Assembly: GCA_035308565.1 (NCBI GenBank) | Contig: DATGGK010000215.1 | Span: forward strand, 1 to 64,000 | Reading direction: 5' to 3' | DNA: 64,000 nucleotides | Source of the DNA: JANXLS01 sp035308565 | Lineage (GTDB): Bacteria; Planctomycetota; SZUA-567; H5-PLA8 | Part shown: piece by piece, positions 1-8,620 of the stretch | Layout: the number at the start of each line of letters is the position of its first letter | How positions within the stretch are numbered: position 1 is the first letter of the stretch | Notes under the pieces: generated by a model | What the model was told of the DNA's origin: nothing | The model's database searches: none | What the model saw: the letters and a program-made list of their open reading frames with translations, nothing else | Made by a program: the position numbers and the translations under genes

Positions 1-119
1 CCGCTCAAAGCCATTGAAAAAAAATCTCCGCGCAGGATAGAATATCGACTGCCCGGCGGATTCGACACATAAAATGCGGCAATGGGCTTGAAGTTTGTCG
101 CGGCAACCGGAGTGACGCA

Positions 120-1268
120 TTGAAAGTCTTTACGATAGCGCTGCTTATTTCTGCGAGGGTTCTTACTGCGGGTGAACCCGAACGCAAACCCGCGCTCTGG
201 GCGCCTCGCGACTATCAGGTCTTTCAGCGCGTGTCGCAAACGCAGGGAAAAGTCGATTTTGCGCTCGTAGACCTTGCCGTGCGTGCCGATTCCGCGCAAT
301 ACAAATTCACCGGCAAGCCATTGGATGGCGAATTGCAGTCGGATTGGAAAGATTTTGATCCCGACATTGATGGCGCGCTCATGTCGAGCAAATTCACCGT
401 GCCGGCGGGCGGCTGGTACAAGTTTGAGGTCCGATTTCTAAACAAAGGAAAGAGTGTTTTTGAAACGTCCGTTGAGCACGTCGGCGTGGGCGAAGTCTTC
501 GTCATCGCCGGGCAATCCAATTCGACTAATCACGGATCGGAAAAGCAGACGACTGCGTCGGGCATGGTCGCGAGCTTCGATGGAAAAGCGTGGCAGCTTG
601 CCAACGATCCGCAGCCAGGAATTCAGGACAAAAGCAGCGGCGGGAGTTTTGCGCCGGCGTTCGGCGATGCGCTTTACGAAAAATATAAAGTGCCGATCGG
701 CATCGTGTCCACGGGCGCAGGTGCGACCAGCGTGCGGCAGTGGCTGCCGAAGGGCGAGCGGATGAGCAACCCGCCGACGATTGAATCGCATGTCAAAAAA
801 ATCGAGGACGGCGTTTGGGAATCGACGGGCGATTTGTTCGAGGGATTGATGAAGCGCGTCAACGCGCTGGGAAAGAACGGATTCCGCGCGATTCTCTGGC
901 ATCAAGGCGAATCGGACGCGGGGCAGGCGCGCGGCGGTTATCCCGCGATCAAACAGATCAGCGGCGCGCAGTACGCGGAATTCATGGGGAAATTAATCAA
1001 AGCATCGCGCGAGCGGGCGGGCTGGGAAATTCCCTGGTTCACGGCTCAGGCCACGTATCACAGCGAGAAAGATGCAGCCGACGAGGAATTCCGCGCGGCG
1101 CAAAAATCGCTCTGGGAAAAAGGTGTGGCGTTCGAAGGGCCTGACACGGATGCGCTCGGCAAGGAATATCGCGCGGGTGTGCATTTCAACGCGAAGGGAT
1201 TGCAGGCGCACGGGAAAATGTGGGCGGAAAAAGTGAGTGGGTATCTCGATAAGGCACTGGAAAAATAA
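120..1268 (+). CDS. Secreted sialate O-acetylesterase-like SGNH hydrolase
   Basis: Predicted exported esterase of the SASA/DUF303 type (carbohydrate esterase, SGNH fold). The start is a TTG preceded by GGAGTG; the first ~18 residues form a short signal peptide. Seen: the nucleophile block VIAGQSNS (about residues 128-135), the glycine block GAGATS, and WHQGESD, which resembles the conserved block III of sialate esterases. A C-terminal H-F-N (VHFN) could supply the catalytic His. Family knowledge suggests removal of O-acetyl groups from sialic acids or plant glycans; the substrate is not visible. It ends 4 bases before a convergent gene, with no room for a classical terminator. Confidence 0.8.
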   Translation: MKVFTIALLISARVLTAGEPERKPALWAPRDYQVFQRVSQTQGKVDFALVDLAVRADSAQYKFTGKPLDGELQSDWKDFDPDIDGALMSSKFTVPAGGWYKFEVRFLNKGKSVFETSVEHVGVGEVFVIAGQSNSTNHGSEKQTTASGMVASFDGKAWQLANDPQPGIQDKSSGGSFAPAFGDALYEKYKVPIGIVSTGAGATSVRQWLPKGERMSNPPTIESHVKKIEDGVWESTGDLFEGLMKRVNALGKNGFRAILWHQGESDAGQARGGYPAIKQISGAQYAEFMGKLIKASRERAGWEIPWFTAQATYHSEKDAADEEFRAAQKSLWEKGVAFEGPDTDALGKEYRAGVHFNAKGLQAHGKMWAEKVSGYLDKALEK

Positions 1269-1272
1269 ATCT

Positions 1273-2328
1273 CTATGGACATTGCTGCTGAGGCTGCTGT
1301 TGCTGCTGCGCCTGCATTTCCTCGTCGTCCTGGAATTCCTGAAACGCCTCGTCGCTTTCGTCAGGGTCCATCGTTGCGGCGTAAAACTCGTCGAGATCGA
1401 CTCCGTTGAGCGATTCCTGAATGTAGCGGAGATACGCGGCTTGCTCGTCTTCGTTGAGATCGACATTCAGATTCACGGCGCCTGAGAGTTCGACGCTGTC
1501 ATCCATCGCCAGCCAATCCAGCGCGTCGCCGCTCTCTTCGGCTTCGGCCGCGAGGTCATCGACGTCCTGGAACGCGTCGCTGTCGCGCGCCTCCTGCCAG
1601 GCTTTGCGGTGCTTCGCGTCCACATAGTACGAGTAAGCTTCCCATTCGCCTTCGACCACGTCCACCAATTCGAGCGCGGCGTCGAGCGACTGGGCGGTCA
1701 TCGGCGCGTCGAGACTTTTTTTGAGCTGCGAAATAAGGCGTTGCAGTTCGGCGGTGAGCTGCGCGTTGGTTTTGAATTCGTCGGTGAGCGCGTCGAGTTC
1801 GTCGATGAGCTTGCTTTCGGATTCGCGCAGCGCGGTGAGCTGCTCCTTTTCCTTTTCGGTCATGCCGGTGTTCTGGCGGCGGTGCGCGGATTCGCGGCCG
1901 TAGTTTCTGCGCAGCAGCGTGAGCGCGTTCGAGATTACCTTGACGCCGTCGGCGACCTTCGCGTTTTTAATGCCGGAACGCGGCAGCGCGCTCTTCAATT
2001 CGGCGACGAGTTGCGTCGAGTCGTTGACGGAGTTGAAAAATTTGAGATCGTGGTCCTTCAGTTGGGATTTGATTTTTACGGTGATGTCTTCCGTCTTCTT
2101 GAGCGCCGAGAAGAAGGGCTGCTGGCGAACGCTTTTGAGGTCGAGCGATTTGTCTTTCGAATCGTGAATTTCCTTCGCAATGAACGCGATGGCTTTTTCG
2201 GCGTCGTCGAGCAGTTGTTCGGCGGTGGCCTTCTGCGGCGCGGGCGGCTTCTTCTTTTCCTCCGCGCGGGGGCTGAGCATGATTCCGGCCGCGAGGACGA
2301 CCGCGGCGAGGAGACGCGCTGCGCTCAT
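1273..2328 (-). CDS. Secreted acidic, Gln-rich-tailed protein of unknown function
   Basis: Not recognised. The ATG at 2328 opens with a clear signal peptide (MSAARLLAAVVLAAG...), then a Lys/Pro-rich patch and a long, mostly helical charged region with coiled-coil character (residues ~25-230). The C-terminal third is strongly acidic and ends in a Gln-rich tail (QQQQQPQQQ) followed by Cys-Pro. An upstream in-frame ATG at 2358 would place a non-signal-like stretch before the signal peptide and is less likely. It converges on the esterase at 120-1268. Probably periplasmic or surface located; no enzymatic motif seen. Confidence 0.6.
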   Translation of the reverse strand: MSAARLLAAVVLAAGIMLSPRAEEKKKPPAPQKATAEQLLDDAEKAIAFIAKEIHDSKDKSLDLKSVRQQPFFSALKKTEDITVKIKSQLKDHDLKFFNSVNDSTQLVAELKSALPRSGIKNAKVADGVKVISNALTLLRRNYGRESAHRRQNTGMTEKEKEQLTALRESESKLIDELDALTDEFKTNAQLTAELQRLISQLKKSLDAPMTAQSLDAALELVDVVEGEWEAYSYYVDAKHRKAWQEARDSDAFQDVDDLAAEAEESGDALDWLAMDDSVELSGAVNLNVDLNEDEQAAYLRYIQESLNGVDLDEFYAATMDPDESDEAFQEFQDDEEMQAQQQQQPQQQCP

Positions 2329-2421
2329 GGTTCGACTCCCAAACAGAAGACAGAACACTGTAGCTCGAAATCGCGGACGCCGGACATTCTAATGACTGAC
2401 GGCACCATTTTACTACTGCAT

Positions 2422-3156
2422 TTATTTCGGCTCTTTCGGCTCGTAACCTTTCTCAATCAATTCGATGAAGTCCCAAAAGTTCTGAATTTCGTGCGCGGGC
2501 GGAGTGGCGCCGGGTCGCGCGTGGTAGCGGCCCGAGCGGCGGTTGAGCACGGTCAGCCAGCCGGCAGTGTTGGGCGGATCGATGTCGCGGTCGGGGCGGT
2601 CGCCGATGTGCATGCAGGTGCGCGGGTCCGCGCCGAACATCTCGGCGGCGCGGCGAAAAAATTTGGGCGAGGATTTGCTGATGCCCAACTGGTCGGAGAA
2701 AAAAATCGCGCGCTTGTGGAGGAACGGCAGGATGCGGAGGCGCGCAATTTTCTCGGCCTGCTTTATGGTTTTTCCCTGCGTCGCGACGCCCAGCGCGAAG
2801 CCGCGCGCGTGCAGGCGCTTGAAGGCTTCGACGCCATCTTCGTAGGGCATGAAACTTTCGTGGATCGTGTCGTGATAAGCGGCCACGCCGATGGCGACGA
2901 GCACCGCGGCATTGAAATCGCACGAGCAGGATTTTGGAAGGCGTTCCAGCAAACGGTCGAACTGCTTCTCGTCGTTGGAAGTGAATTCGGCCACGATTTC
3001 GTCCAGCTCCGCGGCAGCCTGATCGAGCGACACGTTAAGTCCGGTCGCGATCATGGCCTTCAGCGCATTTTCGCGCGCCAGCCGCGCAAAGTCCGTGCTG
3101 GCGTACAGTGTGTCGTCGATGTCGAACGTGATCAGCGCGAGGGGATGCTTGGACAT
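2422..3156 (-). CDS. HAD-superfamily hydrolase
   Basis: Cytoplasmic phosphatase-like HAD protein, 244 residues. Motif I is FDIDDTLY near the N-terminus (nucleophile Asp plus acid/base Asp two residues on), followed by an alpha-helical cap. Motif II-like GVATQG is around residue 125 and motif III/IV is MHIGDRPDRDIDPPNTAGW, the usual GD...D signature for Mg2+ binding. The family dephosphorylates small metabolites; the substrate cannot be read. The ATG at 3156 follows an AAGGGTGG stretch; a GTG two codons upstream is also possible. It lies 15 bases downstream of transketolase on the same strand and is probably cotranscribed. Confidence 0.8.
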   Translation of the reverse strand: MSKHPLALITFDIDDTLYASTDFARLARENALKAMIATGLNVSLDQAAAELDEIVAEFTSNDEKQFDRLLERLPKSCSCDFNAAVLVAIGVAAYHDTIHESFMPYEDGVEAFKRLHARGFALGVATQGKTIKQAEKIARLRILPFLHKRAIFFSDQLGISKSSPKFFRRAAEMFGADPRTCMHIGDRPDRDIDPPNTAGWLTVLNRRSGRYHARPGATPPAHEIQNFWDFIELIEKGYEPKEPK

Positions 3157-3171
3157 GGCCACCCTTTCCTT

Positions 3172-5217
3172 TTACTTCCTCACCAGCGCCTTCGCCTTCG
3201 CCGCCACGTTCTCCGCGGTGAATCCGAATTTCTTGTACAGCGCCTCGTATGGCGCCGACGCTCCGTAACTTTCCATGCACTGCGTCCCGCCGTCGGTGCC
3301 GATGTATTTGTACCACGGCATCGGGTGCGCGGCTTCGACGGCGAGGCGGGCCTTCACGTCGCTCGGCAAAATTTCAGCGCGGTAGCTTTCAGGCTGCTTG
3401 TCGAAGATTTCCATCGAGGGCATCGATACCACGCGCGCTTTGATGCCGTCTTTCCCCAGCAATTCCGCGGCGCCGACGCAGAATTGAACTTCGGATCCGC
3501 TGCCGAGCAAAATCACATCCGGCTTAACAGATTTGTCGCCGACGAGGATGTAACCGCCCTTCTCGACGTTCGACGCCGCGGGATATTTGCTACGGTCGAT
3601 TACGGGCAGATTCTGGCGCGTGAGAATCAACGCCGTCGGGCCGTCGCGGTGTTCGATTGCGCATTTCCACGCGACCGCGGTTTCCGTCGCGTCGGCGGGG
3701 CGAATCACCGTCATGCCGTAGATCGAACGCAGGCTCGTGAGCTGTTCGATGGCCTGATGCGTCGGACCGTCTTCGCCGAGGCCGATCGAATCGTGCGTGA
3801 AAACGAAGATCGACTGCACGCCCATGAACGCGGAGAGGCGCAGCGCCGGTTTGCTGTAATCGCTGAAAATCAGGAATGTCGCGCCATACGGAATCAGCGA
3901 GTTGCTCAGCGCGATGCCGTTGAGCACGCTGCTCATACCGTGTTCGCGCACGCCGAAATGCAGATTTTTCCCGCCAAAATTTCCGCCGTCCATGTCGTGG
4001 CTGGCCGCGCGTGGATTGAGCGGACTTTGAAAATCGCCGAGGCCTTTGACGTAGGTCGAAGTGGACGGCGCCAAATCCGCGCTGCCGCCGATGAGCATCG
4101 GCAGTTTCGGCGAAATCGCCGCGAGAATCTTCGCTTGCGCCACGCGCGTGCTGACCGATTTCTCGCCCGCGAAATTGGGCAGCGCATCGGTCCAGCCGTC
4201 CGGCAATTTCTTCGCGACCCAGTCTTTCAACTGCTTCGCCAAATCCGGATACGCCGCTTCGTACGCCGCGAATTTGGCGTTCCACTCCGCTTCCATTTTC
4301 TCGCCGCGCGTTGTTTGCTTGCTGAATTCTGTTTGCGCTTCAGCGGGAATGTAGAACTGTTTATCGGGGTCCCAACCGTACGCTTTCTTGGTAAGCTTCA
4401 CTTCGTCCGCACCGAGCGGCGCGCCATGCACCTCATGCGTATCGTGTTTGTTCGGAGAACCGTAACCTATGATCGTGCGGATATTGATGATGTGCGGCTT
4501 GTCCTTCACGCCCTTTGCGATTTCAATCGCTTTGTTGATTGCCTCCGTGTCGTTGCCGTCGTTCACGATCTGCACGTGCCAGCCGTACGCTTCGTAGCGC
4601 TTGGCGCGGTCCTCGGTAAACGCGACGGACGTGTGGCCTTCGATGCTGATGTGGTTGTCGTCGTAAAGATAAATGATGTTGTCGAGTTTCAAATGCCCCG
4701 CGAGCGACGACGCTTCACTGGTCACGCCCTCCATCAAATCGCCATCCGAAACGATACCGAGGATTTTGTAATCAATGATCTCGTGGCCGGGCCGATTGAA
4801 ATACGCAGCCAGATATTTCTGAGCCATCGCCATGCCCACGCCGTTGGCGAGGCCCTGTCCGAGCGGGCCCGTCGTGGTTTCGACGCCAACCGTGTGGCCA
4901 TACTCGCTGTGCCCCGGACATTTGCTGCCAAGCTGGCGGAAGTTCATCAACTCGCTCAGCGGCAGATCGTAGCCGGTCAGATGCAGCAGACTATAGAGGA
5001 GCATGCAGCCGTGGCCGGGCGAGAGAATGAAGCGGTCGCGGTTGAGCCAATGCGGATTTTTCGGATTGTGACGCAAGTGGCGCGACCAGAGCACATGCGC
5101 CATCGGCGCCTGGCCCATCGGAGCGCCGGGGTGCCCGGAGTTTGCTTTTTGCACGGCATCGATGGCGAGGCAGCGGATGGTGTTGATGCAGAGCAGTTCG
5201 AGTTCTTTGGCATCCAT
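3172..5217 (-). CDS. tkt: Transketolase
   Basis: Full-length (681 residues) thiamine-diphosphate enzyme of the non-oxidative pentose phosphate pathway, moving C2 ketol units between sugar phosphates. Seen: N-terminal KANSGHPGAPMG, SPGHGCMLLYSLLH, the ThDP motif GDGDLMEG-like stretch (VSDGDLMEG), and the pyrimidine domain with GVREHGM and THDSIGLGEDGPTHQ. The C-terminal domain contains GSGSEV. The ATG at 5217 has an AAGGAG Shine-Dalgarno. Divergent from the kinase-FGE gene, with a 157-base gap (5218-5374) that must hold both promoters; no clean promoter boxes stood out. Confidence 0.97.
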   Translation of the reverse strand: MDAKELELLCINTIRCLAIDAVQKANSGHPGAPMGQAPMAHVLWSRHLRHNPKNPHWLNRDRFILSPGHGCMLLYSLLHLTGYDLPLSELMNFRQLGSKCPGHSEYGHTVGVETTTGPLGQGLANGVGMAMAQKYLAAYFNRPGHEIIDYKILGIVSDGDLMEGVTSEASSLAGHLKLDNIIYLYDDNHISIEGHTSVAFTEDRAKRYEAYGWHVQIVNDGNDTEAINKAIEIAKGVKDKPHIINIRTIIGYGSPNKHDTHEVHGAPLGADEVKLTKKAYGWDPDKQFYIPAEAQTEFSKQTTRGEKMEAEWNAKFAAYEAAYPDLAKQLKDWVAKKLPDGWTDALPNFAGEKSVSTRVAQAKILAAISPKLPMLIGGSADLAPSTSTYVKGLGDFQSPLNPRAASHDMDGGNFGGKNLHFGVREHGMSSVLNGIALSNSLIPYGATFLIFSDYSKPALRLSAFMGVQSIFVFTHDSIGLGEDGPTHQAIEQLTSLRSIYGMTVIRPADATETAVAWKCAIEHRDGPTALILTRQNLPVIDRSKYPAASNVEKGGYILVGDKSVKPDVILLGSGSEVQFCVGAAELLGKDGIKARVVSMPSMEIFDKQPESYRAEILPSDVKARLAVEAAHPMPWYKYIGTDGGTQCMESYGASAPYEALYKKFGFTAENVAAKAKALVRK

Positions 5218-5374
5218 CGGGGCAGCTCCTTTTTGCTTTGTGAATGCAGGTGATTTGTTCCGAGAAAGTACGCTAATCGCGCGGGCGGGAATGGCAAGTG
5301 GAGAGCCAAACTCAGTTGCCCCTCCCTCCTGAACAAATTACTATAGCGCTGCGAACGCACTCTTGGTTTTTTGC

Positions 5375-7591
5375 ATGACTGACCCCGCTCCTCACGAACC
5401 CACCGACTTCATCGAGACGCCTGAGTCCACATCGCCTCAATTGGGCGCGACCAAGGCCGGTCCGGCGCACACGGGCGGGATGGGGGTGGTCGCGGCGACG
5501 ATTCCGTCGCTCTCGGTGCCGTGGCAGGATTTGGTCGCCGACATGCGGCTGCATCGCGCCGTGCGCATTGAGTACAACGCGAAGCCGGTCCCCGCGCTCG
5601 GCGGCATTCCGCTGATTGCGAAGATCAGCCAAGGGGGCATGGGCGCGGTGTATTACGGCGTTCATCCGCGCTTGGGGAAAGAGGTCGCGGTTAAAGTGCT
5701 TCACGATCATCTCGCTGAACAGAACAGCGAGATGATCGAGCGTTTTTGCGCCGAAGCGCGGCTGGCAGCGCGGATTCAATCGCAGCATCTCGTCAGCGTG
5801 CTCGATGTCAATCAGGAAAATGGCATCTACTATTTTGTGATGGAATTCGTGCGCGGGCCGACGGCGCAGAGCCATCTCGATCAAGCGCGCAAAAGCACGC
5901 AGACGATTTCGGAGGCGGTAGCGCTGGAGATTTGCATCGCCGCGTGCAACGGACTTGCCGCGGCGCACGCCGAAGGCGTCATCCACCGCGATGTGAAACC
6001 GGGCAACATTCTCATTCCGCGCAGCCGAGACTTGAAATCGCTGCGCTTCGGCGACGCGAAACTCGCGGACCTTGGCCTCGCGCGCAGCGATGAACTTCAG
6101 CAGGGGCGCACGAGCACGGGTGTGTGCATGGGCACGCCCGGTTACATGGCGCCGGAGCAGGCTGTCGATTTGAAGAACTGCGGCAAGCCCGCGGATGTTT
6201 TCGCGATGGGCGCAACGCTCTACACATTGCTGGCCGGCACGCAGCCTTTTAAAGGGCTGGTGTATTCGGAGCCGGAATCGGTGCGCAAAACGCGAACCGA
6301 TGTGACGCCGCAAACGTCCGCGCTGATCGAACAGTGCCTGGACAAATCGCCGCACAACCGTCACGCCGATGCGAGCGCGCTGCTGGAAGCACTCAGCGCA
6401 TGCCGCGCGGCGCTGGGGCGGACGCCGTCGGCGGCGGCGCTGCCTGCCGTCGCAGTTGAACCGCCCGTGCGCGCGTCAAAGACGACACCGGTGATCGAAG
6501 ACGCTGGATTTCGTGCCGAGACGCAACGCTTCGAAATGCGGCAGGCGCTGTTTATCGCCATTCCCGAAGCGAAGGAAGCGCGTGAGCGGCACGATTGGAA
6601 GCAGGTCGTGGAGTTGCTTGAGCCGCTGTGCGCCGATCCGAGCAACGCCGATCATCCGAGCCGAAAGATCGCCGACACACTGCTTGCGAAGGCGCGCGGC
6701 GAATTGACGCGGCGTGGCGGCGCGAGCATGCCGCCTGCGTTTTCCAGCCCGTCGCTCGACCGCAGCACTCCCCTTCCCTCTCGCAGCGCGGATGTGCTCG
6801 GCAAACAGGGCGCGCTGGCGGAAACGACACCCACGCCCGCGTCGATTCCCGCGCCGCTGGGCGAACACGTGCTGAAATTGCCGGGCGGCGTGCCGCTGAT
6901 TTTGAAGCTTCTGCCCGCCGGTTCGTTTCTGATGGGCAGTCCGGACAACGAACAAGGCCGCGCGCGCGACGAAGCGCTGCACCGCGTCACGATCGGCAAA
7001 CCGTTTTACGTCGCACAATTCGCCGTCACGCAAGAACAGTACGAAGCAGTGACGGGAGAGAACCCCAGCCAATTCCGAGGCGGCGCGCTGCCGGTCGAAG
7101 GCGTCGCGTGGGTTGACGCGGCGAAATTTTGCGAATTGGTGCTGCCGTTCGCGCCGCACGCGGTGAAATTGCCGACGGAGGCGCAATGGGAATACGCATG
7201 CCGCGCGGGTTCGCGCACGCCGTTTCATTTTGGAACGACCATTGGGACGGATCTGGCCAACTACGACGGCACCTACGCGTACGGATTCGGTGCGGTCGGC
7301 CACAACCGCAAAAAGACGACGTTTGCCGGCACATTCAAGCCCAACGCATTCGGACTTTACGACATGCACGGCAACGTGTGGGAATGGTGCCAGGATTATT
7401 ATAACGAGATGTGGTACCGAAATTCCCCGGAGCTTGATCCCACTGGACCGAGCGCCGGCAAAGCGCACGTGCTGCGCGGCGGCTCGTGGCTCAATCCGCC
7501 GGCGGATTGCCGCTCGGCCAACCGCGGCCGGCTTGTGCCGAACTACCGCGGCGCGAACGTGGGCTTTCGAATTGTGATGGCGTCGGAGTGA
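5375..7591 (+). CDS. Serine/threonine protein kinase fused to FGE-sulfatase domain
   Basis: A 738-residue fusion. Residues ~79-345 are a Hanks-type kinase: glycine loop QGGMGAVYYG, VAVKVL (Lys107), HRDVKPGN (Asp206), DLG at 232-234 in place of DFG, GTPGYMAPEQ. A variable linker runs to ~495. Residues ~500-735 are an FGE-sulfatase (SUMF1-like) domain with FLMGSPDNE, VTQEQYEAV, LPTEAQWEYACRAG, MHGNVWEWCQDYY and LRGGSW...NVGFRI. No transmembrane segment is obvious, so it is probably cytoplasmic. The pairing is common in Planctomycetes-type genomes, where the FGE domain may act as an accessory or ligand module rather than a true sulfatase maturase; no sulfatase is nearby. trpF starts 8 bases downstream. 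The ATG at 5375 is preferred over a GTG 12 bases upstream. Confidence 0.9.
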   Translation: MTDPAPHEPTDFIETPESTSPQLGATKAGPAHTGGMGVVAATIPSLSVPWQDLVADMRLHRAVRIEYNAKPVPALGGIPLIAKISQGGMGAVYYGVHPRLGKEVAVKVLHDHLAEQNSEMIERFCAEARLAARIQSQHLVSVLDVNQENGIYYFVMEFVRGPTAQSHLDQARKSTQTISEAVALEICIAACNGLAAAHAEGVIHRDVKPGNILIPRSRDLKSLRFGDAKLADLGLARSDELQQGRTSTGVCMGTPGYMAPEQAVDLKNCGKPADVFAMGATLYTLLAGTQPFKGLVYSEPESVRKTRTDVTPQTSALIEQCLDKSPHNRHADASALLEALSACRAALGRTPSAAALPAVAVEPPVRASKTTPVIEDAGFRAETQRFEMRQALFIAIPEAKEARERHDWKQVVELLEPLCADPSNADHPSRKIADTLLAKARGELTRRGGASMPPAFSSPSLDRSTPLPSRSADVLGKQGALAETTPTPASIPAPLGEHVLKLPGGVPLILKLLPAGSFLMGSPDNEQGRARDEALHRVTIGKPFYVAQFAVTQEQYEAVTGENPSQFRGGALPVEGVAWVDAAKFCELVLPFAPHAVKLPTEAQWEYACRAGSRTPFHFGTTIGTDLANYDGTYAYGFGAVGHNRKKTTFAGTFKPNAFGLYDMHGNVWEWCQDYYNEMWYRNSPELDPTGPSAGKAHVLRGGSWLNPPADCRSANRGRLVPNYRGANVGFRIVMASE

Positions 7592-7599
7592 TATCAGGC

Positions 7600-8244
7600 A
7601 TGTCTCCTCGCATTAAAATCTGCGGCGTCAAGCGCGCCGAACATGTGCTGGCCGCGGCCAACGCCGGGGCCGCGGCCGTCGGCTTGAATTTCGTGCCGTC
7701 CAGTTCGCGCTTCATTGGCCGAATCGAAAACGCGTGGATGCTGATCGACGCTTGTTCGATGACGGGCGTCGAATGGGCCGGAGTTTTCGTCAATCCCGAA
7801 TTCGACGAACTGCTGCGCTTGAAAGAGGAACTTGGCCTTCACGTTCTGCAGCTTCACGGCGATGAATCACCGGAATTCGTGCGGCGCGTCAAAGCGCGCG
7901 CCGGCGACGCGCGCGTGTGGAAGGCGTTCCACGTCGCCGCGCAATCGGAACTTGCCGCCATCAACGATTACGAATGCGACGGCGTCCTGCTGGACACAAA
8001 AGTTTCGGGTGCGCACGGCGGGACCGGGCGGACGTTCGATTGGAAAATCTTGGAAGGTTTCAAACGCAGCGTTCCATTAATACTGAGCGGTGGATTGAAC
8101 GCGCGCAATGTTGCGGACGCAATCCGCGCGGCGAAGCCGGATTGGGTCGATGTGGCCAGCGGCGTGGAAATCGCGCCGGGAGAAAAGAGCGTGGCGCTGA
8201 TTGTGGATTTTATTCGAGCGGCGAATTCAGGAGATAGGAGATAG
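7600..8244 (+). CDS. trpF: Phosphoribosylanthranilate isomerase
   Basis: Tryptophan biosynthesis step three (PRA to CdRP), a 214-residue TIM barrel of normal family length. Seen: IKICGVKRAEHV at the N-terminus with the catalytic Cys, GLNFVPSSSRF, LQLHGDESPEF, LLDTKVSGAHGGTGRTFDW (catalytic Asp), LSGGLNARNV and VDVASGVE. The ATG at 7600 lies 8 bases after the kinase gene, so the two are likely cotranscribed, although nothing links them functionally. No other trp gene is in the window. The stop codon sits inside a short GGAGATAG-type repeat. Confidence 0.95.
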   Translation: MSPRIKICGVKRAEHVLAAANAGAAAVGLNFVPSSSRFIGRIENAWMLIDACSMTGVEWAGVFVNPEFDELLRLKEELGLHVLQLHGDESPEFVRRVKARAGDARVWKAFHVAAQSELAAINDYECDGVLLDTKVSGAHGGTGRTFDWKILEGFKRSVPLILSGGLNARNVADAIRAAKPDWVDVASGVEIAPGEKSVALIVDFIRAANSGDRR

Positions 8245-8248
8245 GAGG
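8227..8248. repeat. Short GGAGATA-type dispersed repeat
   Basis: Two tandem units of the form AGGAGATAGGAG overlap the trpF stop. The same unit recurs at 41303-41400 and 52825-52859. Confidence 0.6.
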
Positions 8249-8255
8249 ACGATTT

Positions 8256-8585
8256 CTATTTGAAGCTTTCGACCGCGACCTGCTTGCCGTGATGCATTTC
8301 CATGAGCTTGTCGAGACCCACCAAGCGCAGTTGATTCTTCACGTGGTTATTGACGCTGGCCAGTTTCATCACGGCCAGATTCTCGTAGCACATCACATGC
8401 ATGGCGACGAGCGTGCCGATCTGCAAGCTGTAGATCGATTCGATGATCTCCAAATCCGCGACGATTTGCTGCGCGCATTCGTCTTTGATCTCGCGTTCCA
8501 ATGCCGCCAGCGTGGGAACCGGCGCTGACAAATCTTCCTTGCTCAATGTGAAAATCGCGGTCGGTCCGACTCGTTCGATAAGCAT
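8256..8585 (-). CDS. STAS-domain protein (anti-sigma-factor-antagonist-like)
   Basis: Single-domain protein of 109 residues whose pattern fits the STAS fold: two N-terminal strands (VGPTAIFTL), a helix, then VADLEIIESIYSLQIGTL, which aligns with the DLSxxxxIDSSGL loop of SpoIIAA-like proteins, and a C-terminal KNQLRLVGLDKL helix. The usual Asp before the loop serine is a Tyr, so phosphoregulation is uncertain. It could belong with partner-switching or with the nearby histidine kinase; no anti-sigma kinase is visible here. It lies 35 bases downstream of accD on the same strand. Confidence 0.6.
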   Translation of the reverse strand: MLIERVGPTAIFTLSKEDLSAPVPTLAALEREIKDECAQQIVADLEIIESIYSLQIGTLVAMHVMCYENLAVMKLASVNNHVKNQLRLVGLDKLMEMHHGKQVAVESFK

Positions 8586-8620
8586 GGTGCTTGCAACCTC
8601 GAAGCTGAAACGTTGAACGA

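Noticed and set aside
1609..5253. Very long plus-strand open frame (about 1200 codons) opposite the acidic protein, HAD and transketolase genes
   Set aside because: It is the antisense of well-supported genes; Arg/Val/Phe-rich composition typical of GC-rich shadow frames and no domain signatures.
5312..6364. Minus-strand open frame opposite the kinase domain
   Set aside because: The kinase motifs on the plus strand are complete; this frame also crosses the tkt promoter region.
7129..7577. Extra open frames within the FGE-domain region
   Set aside because: Overlap the strongly conserved FGE motifs in the main frame.
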